This document shows positions 12,145 to 20,417 of a stretch of 39,585 nt of DNA, piece by piece (the stretch's first letter is position 1; every line of letters starts with the position of its first letter). This stretch comes from Streptomyces poriferorum. GTDB taxonomy: Bacteria > Actinomycetota > Actinomycetes > Streptomycetales > Streptomycetaceae. Below the pieces are notes generated by a model. It worked only from the letters and a program-made list of their open reading frames with translations, had not been told where the DNA came from and searched no databases. A program made the translations under genes and the position numbers. The stretch lies in contig NZ_JAELVH010000022.1 in NCBI RefSeq assembly GCF_019399235.1, forward strand, positions 1-39,585, written 5' to 3'.

Positions 12145-12456
12145 GTCGGGGTTCTCAGAGACCCACGTTGCTCTCAACAGCTGTTCTCAACACCTATGTC
12201 TAGCCCTGCGCGGGGTGCGCTCTTCTTTACTGCCCTCTTCGCCATCGATCCATGCCTCGGATTCGGATCGATGTGACGACGCGCCTTGAGAATTGCGCGC
12301 CTCGTGCGGTTCGTCAAGGCCCCCCAGCCGGTACGGGCCCCGAGACCCGCGTCCCGCCGCCTCTCGGCGCCACCCGTGCTCCCCACGAGAGGCGCACGGC
12401 GAAGATCACCATACTCGTCACCGCGCGAAGAGCAAGGCACCCACCGCGGGTACGCC

Positions 12457-12490
12457 GAAAGGCGACCACCCGTACGGGTGATCGCCTTTC
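12457..12490 (-). terminator. Hairpin after rplL, probable terminator or attenuator
   Basis: GAAAGGCGA pairs with TCGCCTTTC, with an inner CACCC/GGGTG stem around GTAC and one A/C mismatch. It lies 62 nt after the rplL stop in the long rplL-rpoB gap. Partial termination here would explain how ribosomal stalk protein is made in excess over RNA polymerase, as known for rplJL-rpoBC operons in bacteria. There is no U-run beyond the stem. Confidence 0.6.
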
Positions 12491-12551
12491 GCGAAGTGAC
12501 GCCCGTGCCTCGCGGCACGGGGGTCCCAGAGGAGTCAGAAGACTCGCTGGG

Positions 12552-12935
12552 TCACTTGACCTCGACGGAGGCGCCGGCGGCCTTGAGGGACTCGGCAGCC
12601 TTCTCGGCGGCCTCCTTGGCGACCTTCTCGACGACGGGCTTCGGGGCGCCGTCGACGAGGTCCTTGGCCTCCTTCAGGCCGAGGGAGGTCAGCTCACGCA
12701 CGACCTTGATGACCTGGATCTTCTTGTCACCGGCGGCGGTGAGGATGACGTCGAACTCGTCCTGCTCGGCCTCGGCCTCGACAGCGGCACCACCGGCGGC
12801 GGGGCCGGCAACGGCGACGGCCGCGGCGGCGGTGACGTCGAACTTCTCCTCGAAGGCCTTAACGAACTCGGAGAGCTCGATGAGGGTGAGCTCCTCGAAC
12901 TGAGCGAGCAGGTCTTCCTGGCTGAGCTTCGCCAT
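12552..12935 (-). CDS. rplL: 50S ribosomal protein L7/L12
   Basis: A 127-residue acidic, Ala-rich stalk protein that recruits translation GTPases. The N-terminal dimerisation domain ([20 protein letters not shown]) is followed by an Ala/Gly/Val hinge at about residues 35-55. The C-terminal factor-binding domain contains [20 protein letters not shown] and ends in VEVK. Length and order match the family exactly. GGAAGGA precedes the ATG. It follows rplJ by 83 nt and is certainly co-transcribed with it. Confidence 0.98.
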   Translation of the reverse strand: MAKLSQEDLLAQFEELTLIELSEFVKAFEEKFDVTAAAAVAVAGPAAGGAAVEAEAEQDEFDVILTAAGDKKIQVIKVVRELTSLGLKEAKDLVDGAPKPVVEKVAKEAAEKAAESLKAAGASVEVK

Positions 12936-13018
12936 GATGGCGTCCTTCCACTATTCGGCAGGTGCCGGATGTATATGTCGGCGGGCGTACGTGGAGCCCG
13001 CTGGACCGCTGAGCGAAA

Positions 13019-13576
13019 TTACTCGGCGGCCTCGGCGGGAGCCGGAGTACCGGCACCGCCCTGCTCTTCCCGCTTGGCACGAAGAGCTTCCGCGGTGCGG
13101 ACGAACTTCGACGGCAGAGCCTGGAAGAGCTGCGCAGCCTGAGTCTGCTTGCCCTTCATGGCGCCGGCCAGCTTGGCGAGCAGAACCTCGCGGGACTCGA
13201 GGTCCGCGAGCTTCTTGATCTCATCGGCGGACAGCGCCTTACCGTCAAGGACACCGCCCTTGATGATGAGGTTGGGGTTGTCCTTGGCGAAGTCACGAAG
13301 ACCCTTCGCCGACTCCACCGGGTCACCGGTGACGAAGGCAACCGCCGTCGGACCTGAGAACAGGTCGTCCAGCGTGTCGATCCCGGCCTCGTTGGCCGCA
13401 ATCTTGGTCAGCGTGTTCTTCACCACGGCGTACTGGGCGTTCTCACCGAGCGAACGACGCAGCGTCTTGAGCTGCGCCACGGTGAGACCCCGGTACTCGG
13501 TCAGCACGGCGGCGTTCGAGCTGCGGAACTGGTCCGCGAGCTCGGCTACCGCTGCAGCCTTGTCGGGCCTTGCCAT
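13019..13576 (-). CDS. rplJ: 50S ribosomal protein L10
   Basis: The start is set at the ATG at 13576 (185 residues, [17 protein letters not shown]), preceded by GGAAGGAGG; the open frame runs 33 codons further but without a start signal. The N-terminal rRNA-binding domain ([31 protein letters not shown]) and the C-terminal helix that carries L12 dimers are present, followed by a short Pro/Ala/Glu-rich tail. L10 with L12 forms the stalk and, as the L10-L12 complex, represses its own mRNA through the leader that lies directly upstream here. Confidence 0.98.
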   Translation of the reverse strand: MARPDKAAAVAELADQFRSSNAAVLTEYRGLTVAQLKTLRRSLGENAQYAVVKNTLTKIAANEAGIDTLDDLFSGPTAVAFVTGDPVESAKGLRDFAKDNPNLIIKGGVLDGKALSADEIKKLADLESREVLLAKLAGAMKGKQTQAAQLFQALPSKFVRTAEALRAKREEQGGAGTPAPAEAAE

Positions 13577-13784
13577 GAGCGTCGGCCTCCTTCCGGGTGA
13601 TGAGGACCGCTCAAAAGGCCCCGGAAAAGACGAAACGCCCCGGCGCAGGCGCCAGGGCGAAGCTCGACCGAACAAAATACGGGAGCTTTTCCACAGTCAC
13701 CTGCGCAGGTCGTCCGCATTCAACGGATCCTTCGGTTGCCGTCACCCTTGCGGGTTTCAGCAACGACCAGCGGTCTTTGGCTTC
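13577..13784 (-). ncRNA. L10-type leader of rplJL mRNA
   Basis: The roughly 208-nt untranslated leader between the predicted promoter and rplJ is rich in structure. It includes CTGCGCAGG and AGCTCCCG segments and an 11-bp-capable hairpin CGCCCTGGCGC/GCGCCGGGGCG (13636-13659) followed by a T-rich stretch, TTTCGTCTTTT. Position and size fit the known L10(L12)4-binding ribosomal protein leader family. The hairpin plus T-run also looks like an intrinsic attenuator. I did not fold the whole leader or match it to a family model. Confidence 0.6.
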
Positions 13785-13790
13785 TGCAGA

Positions 13791-13820
13791 AGAGTACGCG
13801 ACCGGGGTCGCGCCGGGCAA
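13791..13820 (-). promoter_or_regulatory. Predicted promoter of rplJ-rplL
   Basis: TTGCCC (13815-13820) and TACTCT (13791-13796) on the minus strand are 18 nt apart, a reasonable vegetative promoter, and lie in the gap between the lipoprotein gene and rplJ. Confidence 0.55.
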
Positions 13821-13850
13821 ATCCGTCCCGGTTCGGGTGGTCCGGAAGGT

Positions 13851-14768
13851 TTAGGACGCTCCCGCGGTCGCGCCCTGCTGCTGCTGGAACAGTTCCTTGA
13901 AGCCGATCGTCTCGCCGGCCGGCGGGCGCTGGACCGACACCTTGGTCCCGTAGTCGCTGTAGAACATGGTCGTGTTGAGCTCGCCGGTCTTCATCTGCCC
14001 GCGCTCGCTCTTCTTCACCAGCAGGTCGTTCTCGTCGACCCAGATGTCGACCGTCTCCGTGGTGATCCCCGCGTCGTTGAGCTGCTTCTTGAGCGCGGCC
14101 AGCTGATCGGCGTCCAGCTTCGACGTCTTGGCGGTCAGCTCGGCGACGTCGACCGTGCCGGAGTAGTGCGTGGTCCGGACACCACGGACCTGCTCCTTGC
14201 CGACCTCCTTCACATCGCCGGAGGCCAGCAGCGACTTCACTCCCTGGTCGGGAGTGGTGTTCTGCATCTGGTCCTTCATCGCCGCCCCGGAGGCGCCCCC
14301 GAGCGCGGCGAGGTCCTCGTAGGAGTAGCTGATCCAGCGCTTGCCACCGGTCTGCTGGGCCATCGCCTCGCCCATGTCCGCCGCGTAGCCGTCCTTGAAG
14401 TAGCGGGCCTGCATCGTGCCGTTGCCGCCGGACTTCTTCATGGTGTCGGCCATGGCACCGCCGGTGTACGTGATCTCCATGCTGCCGCTGACGCCGTCGC
14501 TCCAGTCGAGCGCCCCGGACTGCTTCATGGACATGGCACTGCCCACGGTCATGGTTCCCTCGACCTTCGCCGAGCTGGCGGCGCCGGTCTTCTTCTGCAC
14601 GTCGAGCAGCGCGGCGATCGCGTCGGTCTTCACCACGCCGCTGCCGGCGTCCTTGCCCCTGGCCTTGCTCGTGGAGCCGTCGTCCGATCCGCCGCAGGCC
14701 CCGACCGACGTCAGCGCCGCCGCCACTGCCACGGCCAGGCCAACGCGCCGTACGGTACTGGTCCTCAT
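13851..14768 (-). CDS. Secreted lipoprotein, LppX/LprG-like fold suspected
   Basis: A 305-residue exported lipoprotein. The start ATG at 14768 ([19 protein letters not shown]) follows GGAAG; a short basic region and a hydrophobic helix lead to a lipobox, SVGAC, with Cys at about residue 24. The mature part begins with a Gly/Ser/Lys linker, then alternates beta-rich segments (TGAASSAKVEGTMTVGSAM, YFKDGYAADMGEAMAQQ) and ends with DLLVKKSERGQ and TTMFYSDYGTKVSVQRPP. This pattern recalls the LppX/LprG/LolA-like lipid-binding lipoproteins of actinobacteria, but the assignment is by overall appearance. It sits between rplA and rplJ, an insertion common in Streptomyces, and has no obvious link to translation. 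Confidence 0.8.
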   Translation of the reverse strand: MRTSTVRRVGLAVAVAAALTSVGACGGSDDGSTSKARGKDAGSGVVKTDAIAALLDVQKKTGAASSAKVEGTMTVGSAMSMKQSGALDWSDGVSGSMEITYTGGAMADTMKKSGGNGTMQARYFKDGYAADMGEAMAQQTGGKRWISYSYEDLAALGGASGAAMKDQMQNTTPDQGVKSLLASGDVKEVGKEQVRGVRTTHYSGTVDVAELTAKTSKLDADQLAALKKQLNDAGITTETVDIWVDENDLLVKKSERGQMKTGELNTTMFYSDYGTKVSVQRPPAGETIGFKELFQQQQGATAGAS

Positions 14769-14850
14769 GTCAGCTTCCACCCCTCGTTCGGCTCTCGGTC
14801 CCCGCACGCCAACGCACGGCACCGACAGCCATCGGTACGTACATACGAGG

Positions 14851-14885
14851 ACGGGCCCCGCACCTCGAAAGGTTGCGGGGCCCGT
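14851..14885 (-). terminator. Terminator after rplA
   Basis: ACGGGCCCCGCA pairs fully with TGCGGGGCCCGT, extended by CCT/AGG around a 4-nt loop with one bulged base. It lies 41 nt past the rplA stop and before the lipoprotein gene, so rplKA is separated from the downstream genes. Confidence 0.75.
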
Positions 14886-14926
14886 CAATGTCACACGTGA
14901 CACGGCGGTCGTACGAGCGCGATGGC

Positions 14927-15649
14927 TCAGACGGAGGCCGGGTCCTCCTCGACGAGGAGGTTACGGGTGCGGTTGGAGTCCAGCGGGATGCCGGGGCCCA
15001 TCGTGGTGGCCAGCGTGGCCTTCTTGATGTAGCGGCCCTTGGCGGCGGACGGCTTCAGACGGAGGATCTCGTCCAGCGCCGCTGCGTAGTTCTCCACCAG
15101 CTTGGTCTCGTCGAACGAGGTCTTGCCGATGATGAAGTGCAGGTTCGAGTGCTTGTCGACGCGGAACTCGATCTTGCCGCCCTTGATGTCGTTGACAGCC
15201 TTCACGACGTCGGGGGTGACGGTGCCGGTCTTCGGGTTCGGCATCAGACCACGCGGACCGAGCACGCGGCCGAGGCGGCCGACCTTGCCCATGAGGTCCG
15301 GGGTCGCGACGACGGCGTCGAAGTCCAGACGGCCCTTCGCCACCTCGTCGATGAGCTCGTCGGCGCCGACGATGTCGGCGCCCGCGGCTTCCGCGGCCGC
15401 AGCACGGTCACCGGTCGCGAAGACCAGGACCCGGGCGGTCTTGCCGGTGCCGTGCGGGAGGTTCACGGTGCCACGGACCATCTGGTCGGCCTTGCGCGGG
15501 TCAACACCCAGGGCAAACGCGACCTCGACGGTGCTGTCGAACTTCGTGGAGGCGGTGTCCTTGGCGATACGGACGGCCTCGAGCGGGGCGTAGTTCCGCG
15601 CCCGGTCGATCTTGGCGTCCGCAGCGCGGAGGTTCTTGCTGCGCTTCAC
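14927..15649 (-). CDS. rplA: 50S ribosomal protein L1
   Basis: A 240-residue protein of the L1 stalk, which helps release deacylated tRNA from the E site and in many bacteria represses its own rplK-rplA mRNA. It starts at GTG ([15 protein letters not shown] follows) behind AGGAGT. The signature region [20 protein letters not shown] and [19 protein letters not shown] is present, as is the RNA-binding start [20 protein letters not shown]. It lies 78 nt after rplK and shares its transcript. Confidence 0.98.
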   Translation of the reverse strand: MKRSKNLRAADAKIDRARNYAPLEAVRIAKDTASTKFDSTVEVAFALGVDPRKADQMVRGTVNLPHGTGKTARVLVFATGDRAAAAEAAGADIVGADELIDEVAKGRLDFDAVVATPDLMGKVGRLGRVLGPRGLMPNPKTGTVTPDVVKAVNDIKGGKIEFRVDKHSNLHFIIGKTSFDETKLVENYAAALDEILRLKPSAAKGRYIKKATLATTMGPGIPLDSNRTRNLLVEEDPASV

Positions 15650-15727
15650 TTCTACTCCTGTGGTTTCAGAATGTGGAGTCGTGGTGCGGACCGGCGCTTG
15701 GTCCTACCACTGGGGGGTGGGGCTGAA

Positions 15728-16162
15728 TCAGCCTTCGACCGTGATGCCCATGGAACGGGCGGTGCCGGCGATGATCTTCGACGCGGCGTCGAGGTCATTG
15801 GCGTTCAGGTCGGGGAGCTTCGTCGTGGCGATCTCGCGGACCTGGGCGGCCGTCAGCTTGGCAACCTTGGTCTTGTGCGGCTCGCCGGAGCCCTTGTCCA
15901 CACCCGCGGCCTTGAGGATCAGCTTGGCGGCCGGCGGAGTCTTGGTGATGAAGGTGAAGGAGCGGTCGTCGTAGACCGTGATCTCCACCGGCACGACCAT
16001 GCCACGCTGCGACTCGGTCGCGGCGTTGTAGGCCTTGCAGAACTCCATGATGTTGACGCCGTGCTGGCCCAGTGCGGGGCCGACCGGCGGGGCCGGGTTG
16101 GCCGCACCGGCGTTGATCTGGAGCTTGATAAGCCCCGTGATCTTCTTCTTCTTGGGAGGCAT
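15728..16162 (-). CDS. rplK: 50S ribosomal protein L11
   Basis: A 144-residue protein of the GTPase-associated centre. The start is placed at [19 protein letters not shown] (16162), preceded by GGAGAGAG. The proline-rich hinge motif [20 protein letters not shown], which contacts 23S rRNA and is where thiopeptides bind, is intact. The C-terminal domain ends SMGITVEG. It begins a two-gene transcript with rplA, isolated from nusG by a strong terminator. Confidence 0.98.
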
Positions 16163-16257
16163 GTGCTCTCTCCGGGTCCTAGTGAGAGTTTTCGCCGTCA
16201 TCCGGTCATCCGGATGCAGGCATACCGCACAACGATAACGGGTATAGCTGCGCGACC

Positions 16258-16308
16258 AAAAACCGAGCAGGTCAGACCTGCTGTGACAGCCGGTCTGACC
16301 TGCTCGGT
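16258..16308 (-). terminator. Strong intrinsic terminator between nusG and rplK
   Basis: A perfect 17-bp stem, arms 16262-16278 and 16292-16308 (CCGAGCAGGTCAGACC side), encloses a 13-nt loop that can itself pair (GCTG/CAGC). On the minus strand it is followed by TTTTT. It lies 31 nt after the nusG stop and implies that rplKA has its own promoter in the remaining 95 nt. Confidence 0.85.
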
Positions 16309-16339
16309 AGGCATGTGTCCAGAAGCTGGCGAATAACCG

Positions 16340-17251
16340 CTAGTTCTTCTGGATCTGGTCGAAGCTGAGCTCGACCGGAGTCTCGCGGCCGAAGATCTCC
16401 ACGAGACCCTTGACCTTCTTGGAGTCGGCGTTGATCTCGTTGATCGTCGCCTGCAGAGTCGCGAAGGGGCCGTCGGTGACGGTGACCGAGTCGCCCACCT
16501 CGAAGTCCAGCACCTGGACCTCGACCTTGCGGGACGGAGCCGGCTTGCCCTCGGCCTCGGCGGCCTCGCGGGCGGCCTTCTCCTCGGCCTCCGGGGCGAG
16601 CATCTTGACGATCTCGTCCAGGGTCAGCGGGTACGGGTCGTAGGCGTTGCCCACGAAGCCGGTGACGCCGGGCGTGTTACGGACGACGCCCCAGGACTCG
16701 TTCGTCAGGTCCATGCGCACCAGGACGTAACCCGGGAGCTTGTTCTGCCGTACGTTCTTGCGCTCGCCGTTCTTGATCTGGACGATTTCCTCCTCAGGCA
16801 CCTCGGCCTGATAGACGAACTCCTCCACGTTCAGCGAGACGGCGCGCTGCTCCAGGTTGGCCTTCACGCGCTTCTCGTAACCGGCGTACGTGTGAATGAC
16901 GTACCACTCGCCCGGGAGGGTGCGGAGCTCCTCGCGCAGGGCGGTGACGGCGTCGACGGGCTCGGCCGGCTCGGCCTCTTCCTCGTCGGCCTCGTCGGCG
17001 GCTTCCGCGGCCTCGGGGCTCTCGTCCTCGTCGTCACCGGCTTCGGCCCCGGGGGCCTCGTCGTCGGCTTCGGCGGCGTCCTCGACGTGCACGGCGGCCT
17101 GCTCGGCGGGCTCGCCCGCGGCGGCGTCGGCAGCTTCAGCCTGGTCCGGCTCCTCAGCGTCCGCCGCCTCGACGATGTCGAGCTCGTCCTCGGCGGACTC
17201 GAAGGCGCCCGCCGTCGGCTCGACGGCGTCGTTCAGGTTCGGGTCAGACAC
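16340..17251 (-). CDS. nusG: Transcription elongation/antitermination factor NusG
   Basis: The start is set at GTG 17251 ([18 protein letters not shown] follows), giving 303 residues; AGGAAG is upstream. The first 120 residues or so are an Asp/Glu/Ala-rich, low-complexity acidic extension, much longer than in E. coli NusG (181 residues) but usual for Streptomyces. The NGN domain then begins ([20 protein letters not shown]), with [15 protein letters not shown] and [10 protein letters not shown] that contact RNA polymerase. The C-terminal KOW domain ([32 protein letters not shown]) binds Rho or S10. It follows secE in the conserved secE-nusG order. Confidence 0.97.
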   Translation of the reverse strand: MSDPNLNDAVEPTAGAFESAEDELDIVEAADAEEPDQAEAADAAAGEPAEQAAVHVEDAAEADDEAPGAEAGDDEDESPEAAEAADEADEEEAEPAEPVDAVTALREELRTLPGEWYVIHTYAGYEKRVKANLEQRAVSLNVEEFVYQAEVPEEEIVQIKNGERKNVRQNKLPGYVLVRMDLTNESWGVVRNTPGVTGFVGNAYDPYPLTLDEIVKMLAPEAEEKAAREAAEAEGKPAPSRKVEVQVLDFEVGDSVTVTDGPFATLQATINEINADSKKVKGLVEIFGRETPVELSFDQIQKN

Positions 17252-17296
17252 GGTGGCTGCTTCTTCCTGGATACAAATGGGTGGAACATGCGAAAG

Positions 17297-17317
17297 GGGC
17301 GCCCCCATGAGGCGCCC
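17297..17317 (-). terminator. Short hairpin between secE and nusG, possible attenuator
   Basis: GGGCGCC pairs with GGCGCCC across a 7-nt loop, followed on the minus strand by CCTTTCGC. It lies 10 nt after the secE stop and 45 nt before nusG. It is too weak to be sure of termination. Confidence 0.4.
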
Positions 17318-17326
17318 TCCGCGGGA

Positions 17327-17614
17327 TCAGCCGAAGACGTACTTGATGACCCGCTGGAAACCGAAGTCAATCACGGTAACAAGACCAATCATGACGACTA
17401 CGAACACAATCACCACTGTGGTGTATGTCGTCAGCTGGTTGCGAGTCGGCCAGACAACCTTGCGGAGCTCGGCGACGATCTGGCGGTAGAAGAGCGCGAG
17501 ACGGCCCAGAGGGCCCTTCTTGCCGCGCTTGCCGCCCTTCCGGGTCTTCTTCTTCGACTCGGGGACTTCATCCTCGGCATCAGGCATGTCGATGGAGCCC
17601 ACGGCGTCCGTCAC
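17327..17614 (-). CDS. secE: Preprotein translocase subunit SecE
   Basis: A 95-residue subunit of the SecYEG export channel. I choose the GTG at 17614 (TDAVGSIDMPDAEDE follows) because AGGTGAG lies just upstream; an ATG 24 nt earlier lacks such a site. A charged Lys/Arg/Gly-rich stretch (KKKTRKGGKRGKKGPLG) precedes the conserved amphipathic helix (FYRQIVAELRKVVWPTRNQL). The single membrane span is VVIVFVVVMIGLVTVIDFG. The open frame runs back through the tRNA-Trp gene, but that extension is not coding. Confidence 0.96.
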   Translation of the reverse strand: MTDAVGSIDMPDAEDEVPESKKKTRKGGKRGKKGPLGRLALFYRQIVAELRKVVWPTRNQLTTYTTVVIVFVVVMIGLVTVIDFGFQRVIKYVFG

Positions 17615-17720
17615 GCTTCTCACCTGATTCCGGGTCATGGCCGTGCCGCGCCCGGTGAAGCCGCACGGCAGTGCATTGAAGTACGTACATGCGCACACAT
17701 CCTGGCGAAGGAGTGTGTAG

Positions 17721-17793
17721 CAGGGCCGGAGGGACTTGAACCCCCAACCGCTGGTTTTGGAGACCAGTGCTCTACCAATTGAGCTACGACCCT
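17721..17793 (-). tRNA. tRNA-Trp (CCA)
   Basis: A 73-nt cloverleaf read on the minus strand: acceptor AGGGTCG pairs with CGGCCCT, and the D arm contains GCTCAATTGGTAGAGC. The anticodon stem CTGGT/ACCAG encloses the loop with CCA, and the T arm is GGGGGTTCAAGTCCCTC. CCA is not encoded. It lies 106 nt before secE; tRNA-Trp next to secE-nusG is a widely conserved arrangement. Confidence 0.96.
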
Positions 17794-17927
17794 TTGTGGT
17801 TTCCACCAACCTACCGCATGTCCCCGGATGCCCCGAGTGCAGGAACGGTGCGGCTGGTGAAGGCCAACGACAGGTGAGTGTACGTGCTCAGCGGCCCGGC
17901 GTCGAACAGATAGCTCCCGACCGTTCC

Positions 17928-18012
17928 TGTCCGATGCTGTCCGGTCGTCCGTCCACATGGTGTCCGGCTGCTGTCCGGTCCCTGAAACCCCTGTGCCGAC
18001 GGGGAATACGGT
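17928..18012 (+). promoter_or_regulatory. Upstream region of aspC with repeated TGTCCG and candidate promoter
   Basis: Four copies of TGTCCG start at 17928, 17938, 17961 and 17972. Downstream, CTGAAA (17982-17987) and TACGGT (18007-18012) could be -35 and -10 boxes with a 19-nt spacer. Transcription would then begin only about 10 nt before the aspC ATG. Confidence 0.4.
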
Positions 18013-18028
18013 CTGCGAGCATGGGGGC

Positions 18029-19255
18029 ATGAGCGCTGCTACTTCTCCCTCCGAGCGCCGGGTCTCCGCCCGCATCGGTGCCATCTCCGAGTCCGCCACC
18101 CTCGCCGTCGACGCCAAGGCCAAGGCCCTCAAGGCCGCCGGCCGTCCGGTGATCGGCTTCGGCGCGGGCGAGCCCGACTTCCCGACCCCCGGCTACATCG
18201 TCGACGCCGCGGTCGAGGCCTGCCGCAACCCGAAGTACCACCGCTACACCCCGGCGGGCGGGCTCCCCGAGCTCAAGGCCGCCATCGCCGAGAAGACGCT
18301 GCGCGACTCCGGCTATGAGGTCGACGCCTCCCAGATCCTGGTGACCAACGGCGGCAAGCAGGCCATCTACGAGGCCTTCGCCGCGATCCTCGACCCGGGC
18401 GACGAGGTCATCGTCCCCGCGCCGTACTGGACCACCTACCCCGAGTCGATCCGCCTCGCCGGCGGCGTACCGGTGGATGTCGTGGCCGACGAGACCACCG
18501 GGTACCGGGTCTCGGTGGAGCAGCTGGAGGCGGCGCGCACGGAGCGTACGAAGGTCGTCCTGTTCGTCTCCCCGTCGAACCCGACCGGTGCGGTCTACAG
18601 CGAGGCGGAGGCCGAGGCGATCGGCAAGTGGGCCGTCGAGCACGGTCTGTGGGTGCTGACCGACGAGATCTACGAGCACCTCGTCTACGGCGACGCGAAG
18701 TTCACCTCGCTGCCGGCGATCGTGCCCGAGCTGCGCGACAAGTGCATCGTGGTCAACGGTGTCGCCAAGACGTATGCGATGACCGGTTGGCGCGTGGGGT
18801 GGATCGTCGGCCCCAAGGACGTGGTCAAGGCGGCGACGAACCTGCAGTCGCACGCCACCTCCAACGTCTCCAACGTCGCCCAGATCGCCGCGCTGGCCGC
18901 CGTCTCCGGGAACCTGGACGCGGTCGCCGAGATGCGCACCGCCTTCGACCGGCGCCGGCAGACCATCGTGCGGATGCTCAACGAGATCGACGGCGTCCTG
19001 TGCCCCGAGCCCGAGGGCGCGTTCTACGCCTACCCGTCGGTGAAGGAGCTGCTCGGCAAGGAGATCCGCGGCAGGCGTCCGGCCACGTCGGTCGAGCTGG
19101 CTGCGCTGATCCTGGACGAGGCCGAGGTCGCGGTCGTGCCGGGCGAGGCCTTCGGCACCCCGGGCTACCTGCGTCTTTCCTACGCGCTGGGTGACGACGA
19201 CCTGGTCGAGGGCGTCTCGCGGCTCCAGAAGCTGCTGGGCGAGGCCAAGGCCTAG
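18029..19255 (+). CDS. aspC: Aspartate aminotransferase, class I PLP enzyme
   Basis: A 408-residue fold-type I transaminase that would exchange amino groups between aspartate/glutamate and their 2-oxo acids in the cytosol. The start is the ATG at 18029 ([17 protein letters not shown]). Key residues by count are Asn184 in SPSNPTG, Asp212 and Tyr215 in [11 protein letters not shown], the PLP lysine Lys247 in [16 protein letters not shown], and Arg255. The N-terminal [10 protein letters not shown] motif is of the Ib subgroup. Substrate is inferred from family; prephenate or other acceptors are possible. It is read divergently from tRNA-Trp/secE and ends in a clear hairpin. Confidence 0.93.
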   Translation: MSAATSPSERRVSARIGAISESATLAVDAKAKALKAAGRPVIGFGAGEPDFPTPGYIVDAAVEACRNPKYHRYTPAGGLPELKAAIAEKTLRDSGYEVDASQILVTNGGKQAIYEAFAAILDPGDEVIVPAPYWTTYPESIRLAGGVPVDVVADETTGYRVSVEQLEAARTERTKVVLFVSPSNPTGAVYSEAEAEAIGKWAVEHGLWVLTDEIYEHLVYGDAKFTSLPAIVPELRDKCIVVNGVAKTYAMTGWRVGWIVGPKDVVKAATNLQSHATSNVSNVAQIAALAAVSGNLDAVAEMRTAFDRRRQTIVRMLNEIDGVLCPEPEGAFYAYPSVKELLGKEIRGRRPATSVELAALILDEAEVAVVPGEAFGTPGYLRLSYALGDDDLVEGVSRLQKLLGEAKA

Positions 19256-19275
19256 TAACTCCCCGATCACGGATG

Positions 19276-19307
19276 GCGACCCTCGGCTCCGGCCGGGGGT
19301 CGCTTTC
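19276..19307 (+). terminator. Terminator after aspC
   Basis: GCGACCC pairs with GGGTCGC, continuing inward through a T/G wobble and CGGC/GCCG to a 4-nt loop, 12 pairs in all, followed by TTTC. It starts 20 nt after the aspC stop. Confidence 0.75.
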
Positions 19308-19388
19308 GCGTTCGCGCATCCGTTCGATGGGCAACTCGATGGGGAAACCGGCTACCGCGCCACCCCGTCCGTGCGGCAAGATCCATGG

Positions 19389-20411
19389 ATGGAGCGTGAT
19401 GTACGGCTGTTGCCCAAGGCCCACCTGCACCTGCATTTCACCGGGTCGATGCGGCCCACGACGCTGCTCGAACTCGCCGACAAGTACGGAGTGCGGCTGC
19501 CCGAGGCGCTGACCGGTGGCGAGCCCCCCAGCCTGCGGGCGACGGACGAGCGCGGCTGGTTCCGTTTCCAGCGGCTCTACGACATCGCCCGGTCCTGTCT
19601 GCGGGCTCCCGAGGACATCCAGCGGCTGGTGCGCGAGGCCGCCCAGGAGGACGTGGCGGACGGCTCCGGCTGGCTGGAGATCCAGGTCGACCCCACCTCG
19701 TACGCGCCCCTGCTCGGCGGGCTCATCCCCGCGATCGAGATCATCCTGGACGCGGTGGACAGCGCCTCGCGCGATACCGGGCTGCCGATGCGGGTGGTGA
19801 TCGCGGCGAACCGGATGAAGCATCCGCTGGACGCCAGGACGCTGGCGCGGCTCGCGGTGCGGTACGCGGACCGGGGTGTCGTCGGGTTCGGGCTCTCCAA
19901 CGACGAGCGGCGCGGCATGGCGCGTGACTTCGACCGGGCCTTCGCCATCGCCAGGGAGGGCGGCCTGCTGGCGGCCCCGCACGGCGGTGAGCTGTCGGGC
20001 CCCTCCAGCGTCCGCGACTGCCTGGACGACCTCGACGCGGCACGGGTCGGGCACGGGGTCCGGGCCGCCGAGGACCCGCGGCTGCTGCGCAGGCTGGCGG
20101 AGCGCGGGGTGACCTGCGAGGTGTGCCCGGCGTCCAACGTGGCGCTCGGCGTCTACGAGAAGCCGTCCGACGTACCCCTGCGCACTCTGTTCGAGGCCGG
20201 CGTGCCGATGGCCCTCGGTGCGGACGACCCCCTGCTCTTCGGGTCCCGGCTGGCCGCGCAGTACGACCTCGTACGCCGCCATCACGCGTTCACCGACGAG
20301 GAGCTGGCCGAGCTGGCGCGCCAGTCGGTACGGGGTTCGGCGGCGCCCGAAGCGGTCCGTACGGAGCTTCTGGCGGGCGTCGACGCATGGCTGGCCGAGC
20401 CGGCGCACTGA
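19389..20411 (+). CDS. Adenosine deaminase-like metal-dependent deaminase
   Basis: A 340-residue member of the adenosine/AMP deaminase branch of the amidohydrolase superfamily, starting at ATG 19389 (MERDVRLLPKAHLHLHFTGS). The zinc ligands are visible as His14-Leu-His16, a His in AARVGHGVR or the preceding PHGGE motif, and Asp in LGADDPLLF. The catalytic Glu is in PHGGELSGP, and CPASNVALG is typical. At position 18 a Thr replaces the Asp of the classic HxHLDG motif, which in true adenosine deaminase binds the ribose. The substrate may therefore differ from adenosine. It ends 6 nt before the convergent tetR gene, with no terminator between. Confidence 0.85.
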   Translation: MERDVRLLPKAHLHLHFTGSMRPTTLLELADKYGVRLPEALTGGEPPSLRATDERGWFRFQRLYDIARSCLRAPEDIQRLVREAAQEDVADGSGWLEIQVDPTSYAPLLGGLIPAIEIILDAVDSASRDTGLPMRVVIAANRMKHPLDARTLARLAVRYADRGVVGFGLSNDERRGMARDFDRAFAIAREGGLLAAPHGGELSGPSSVRDCLDDLDAARVGHGVRAAEDPRLLRRLAERGVTCEVCPASNVALGVYEKPSDVPLRTLFEAGVPMALGADDPLLFGSRLAAQYDLVRRHHAFTDEELAELARQSVRGSAAPEAVRTELLAGVDAWLAEPAH

Positions 20412-20417
20412 CGCTGT

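Noticed and set aside
14889..14902. TGTCACACGTGACA palindrome between rplA and its terminator
   Set aside because: It resembles a Crp-type site, but it lies inside the transcript just after the rplA stop; there is too little to call an operator.
17615..17809. N-terminal extension of SecE through the tRNA-Trp gene
   Set aside because: It would translate a tRNA gene; the GTG at 17614 has a ribosome binding site and gives the normal family start.
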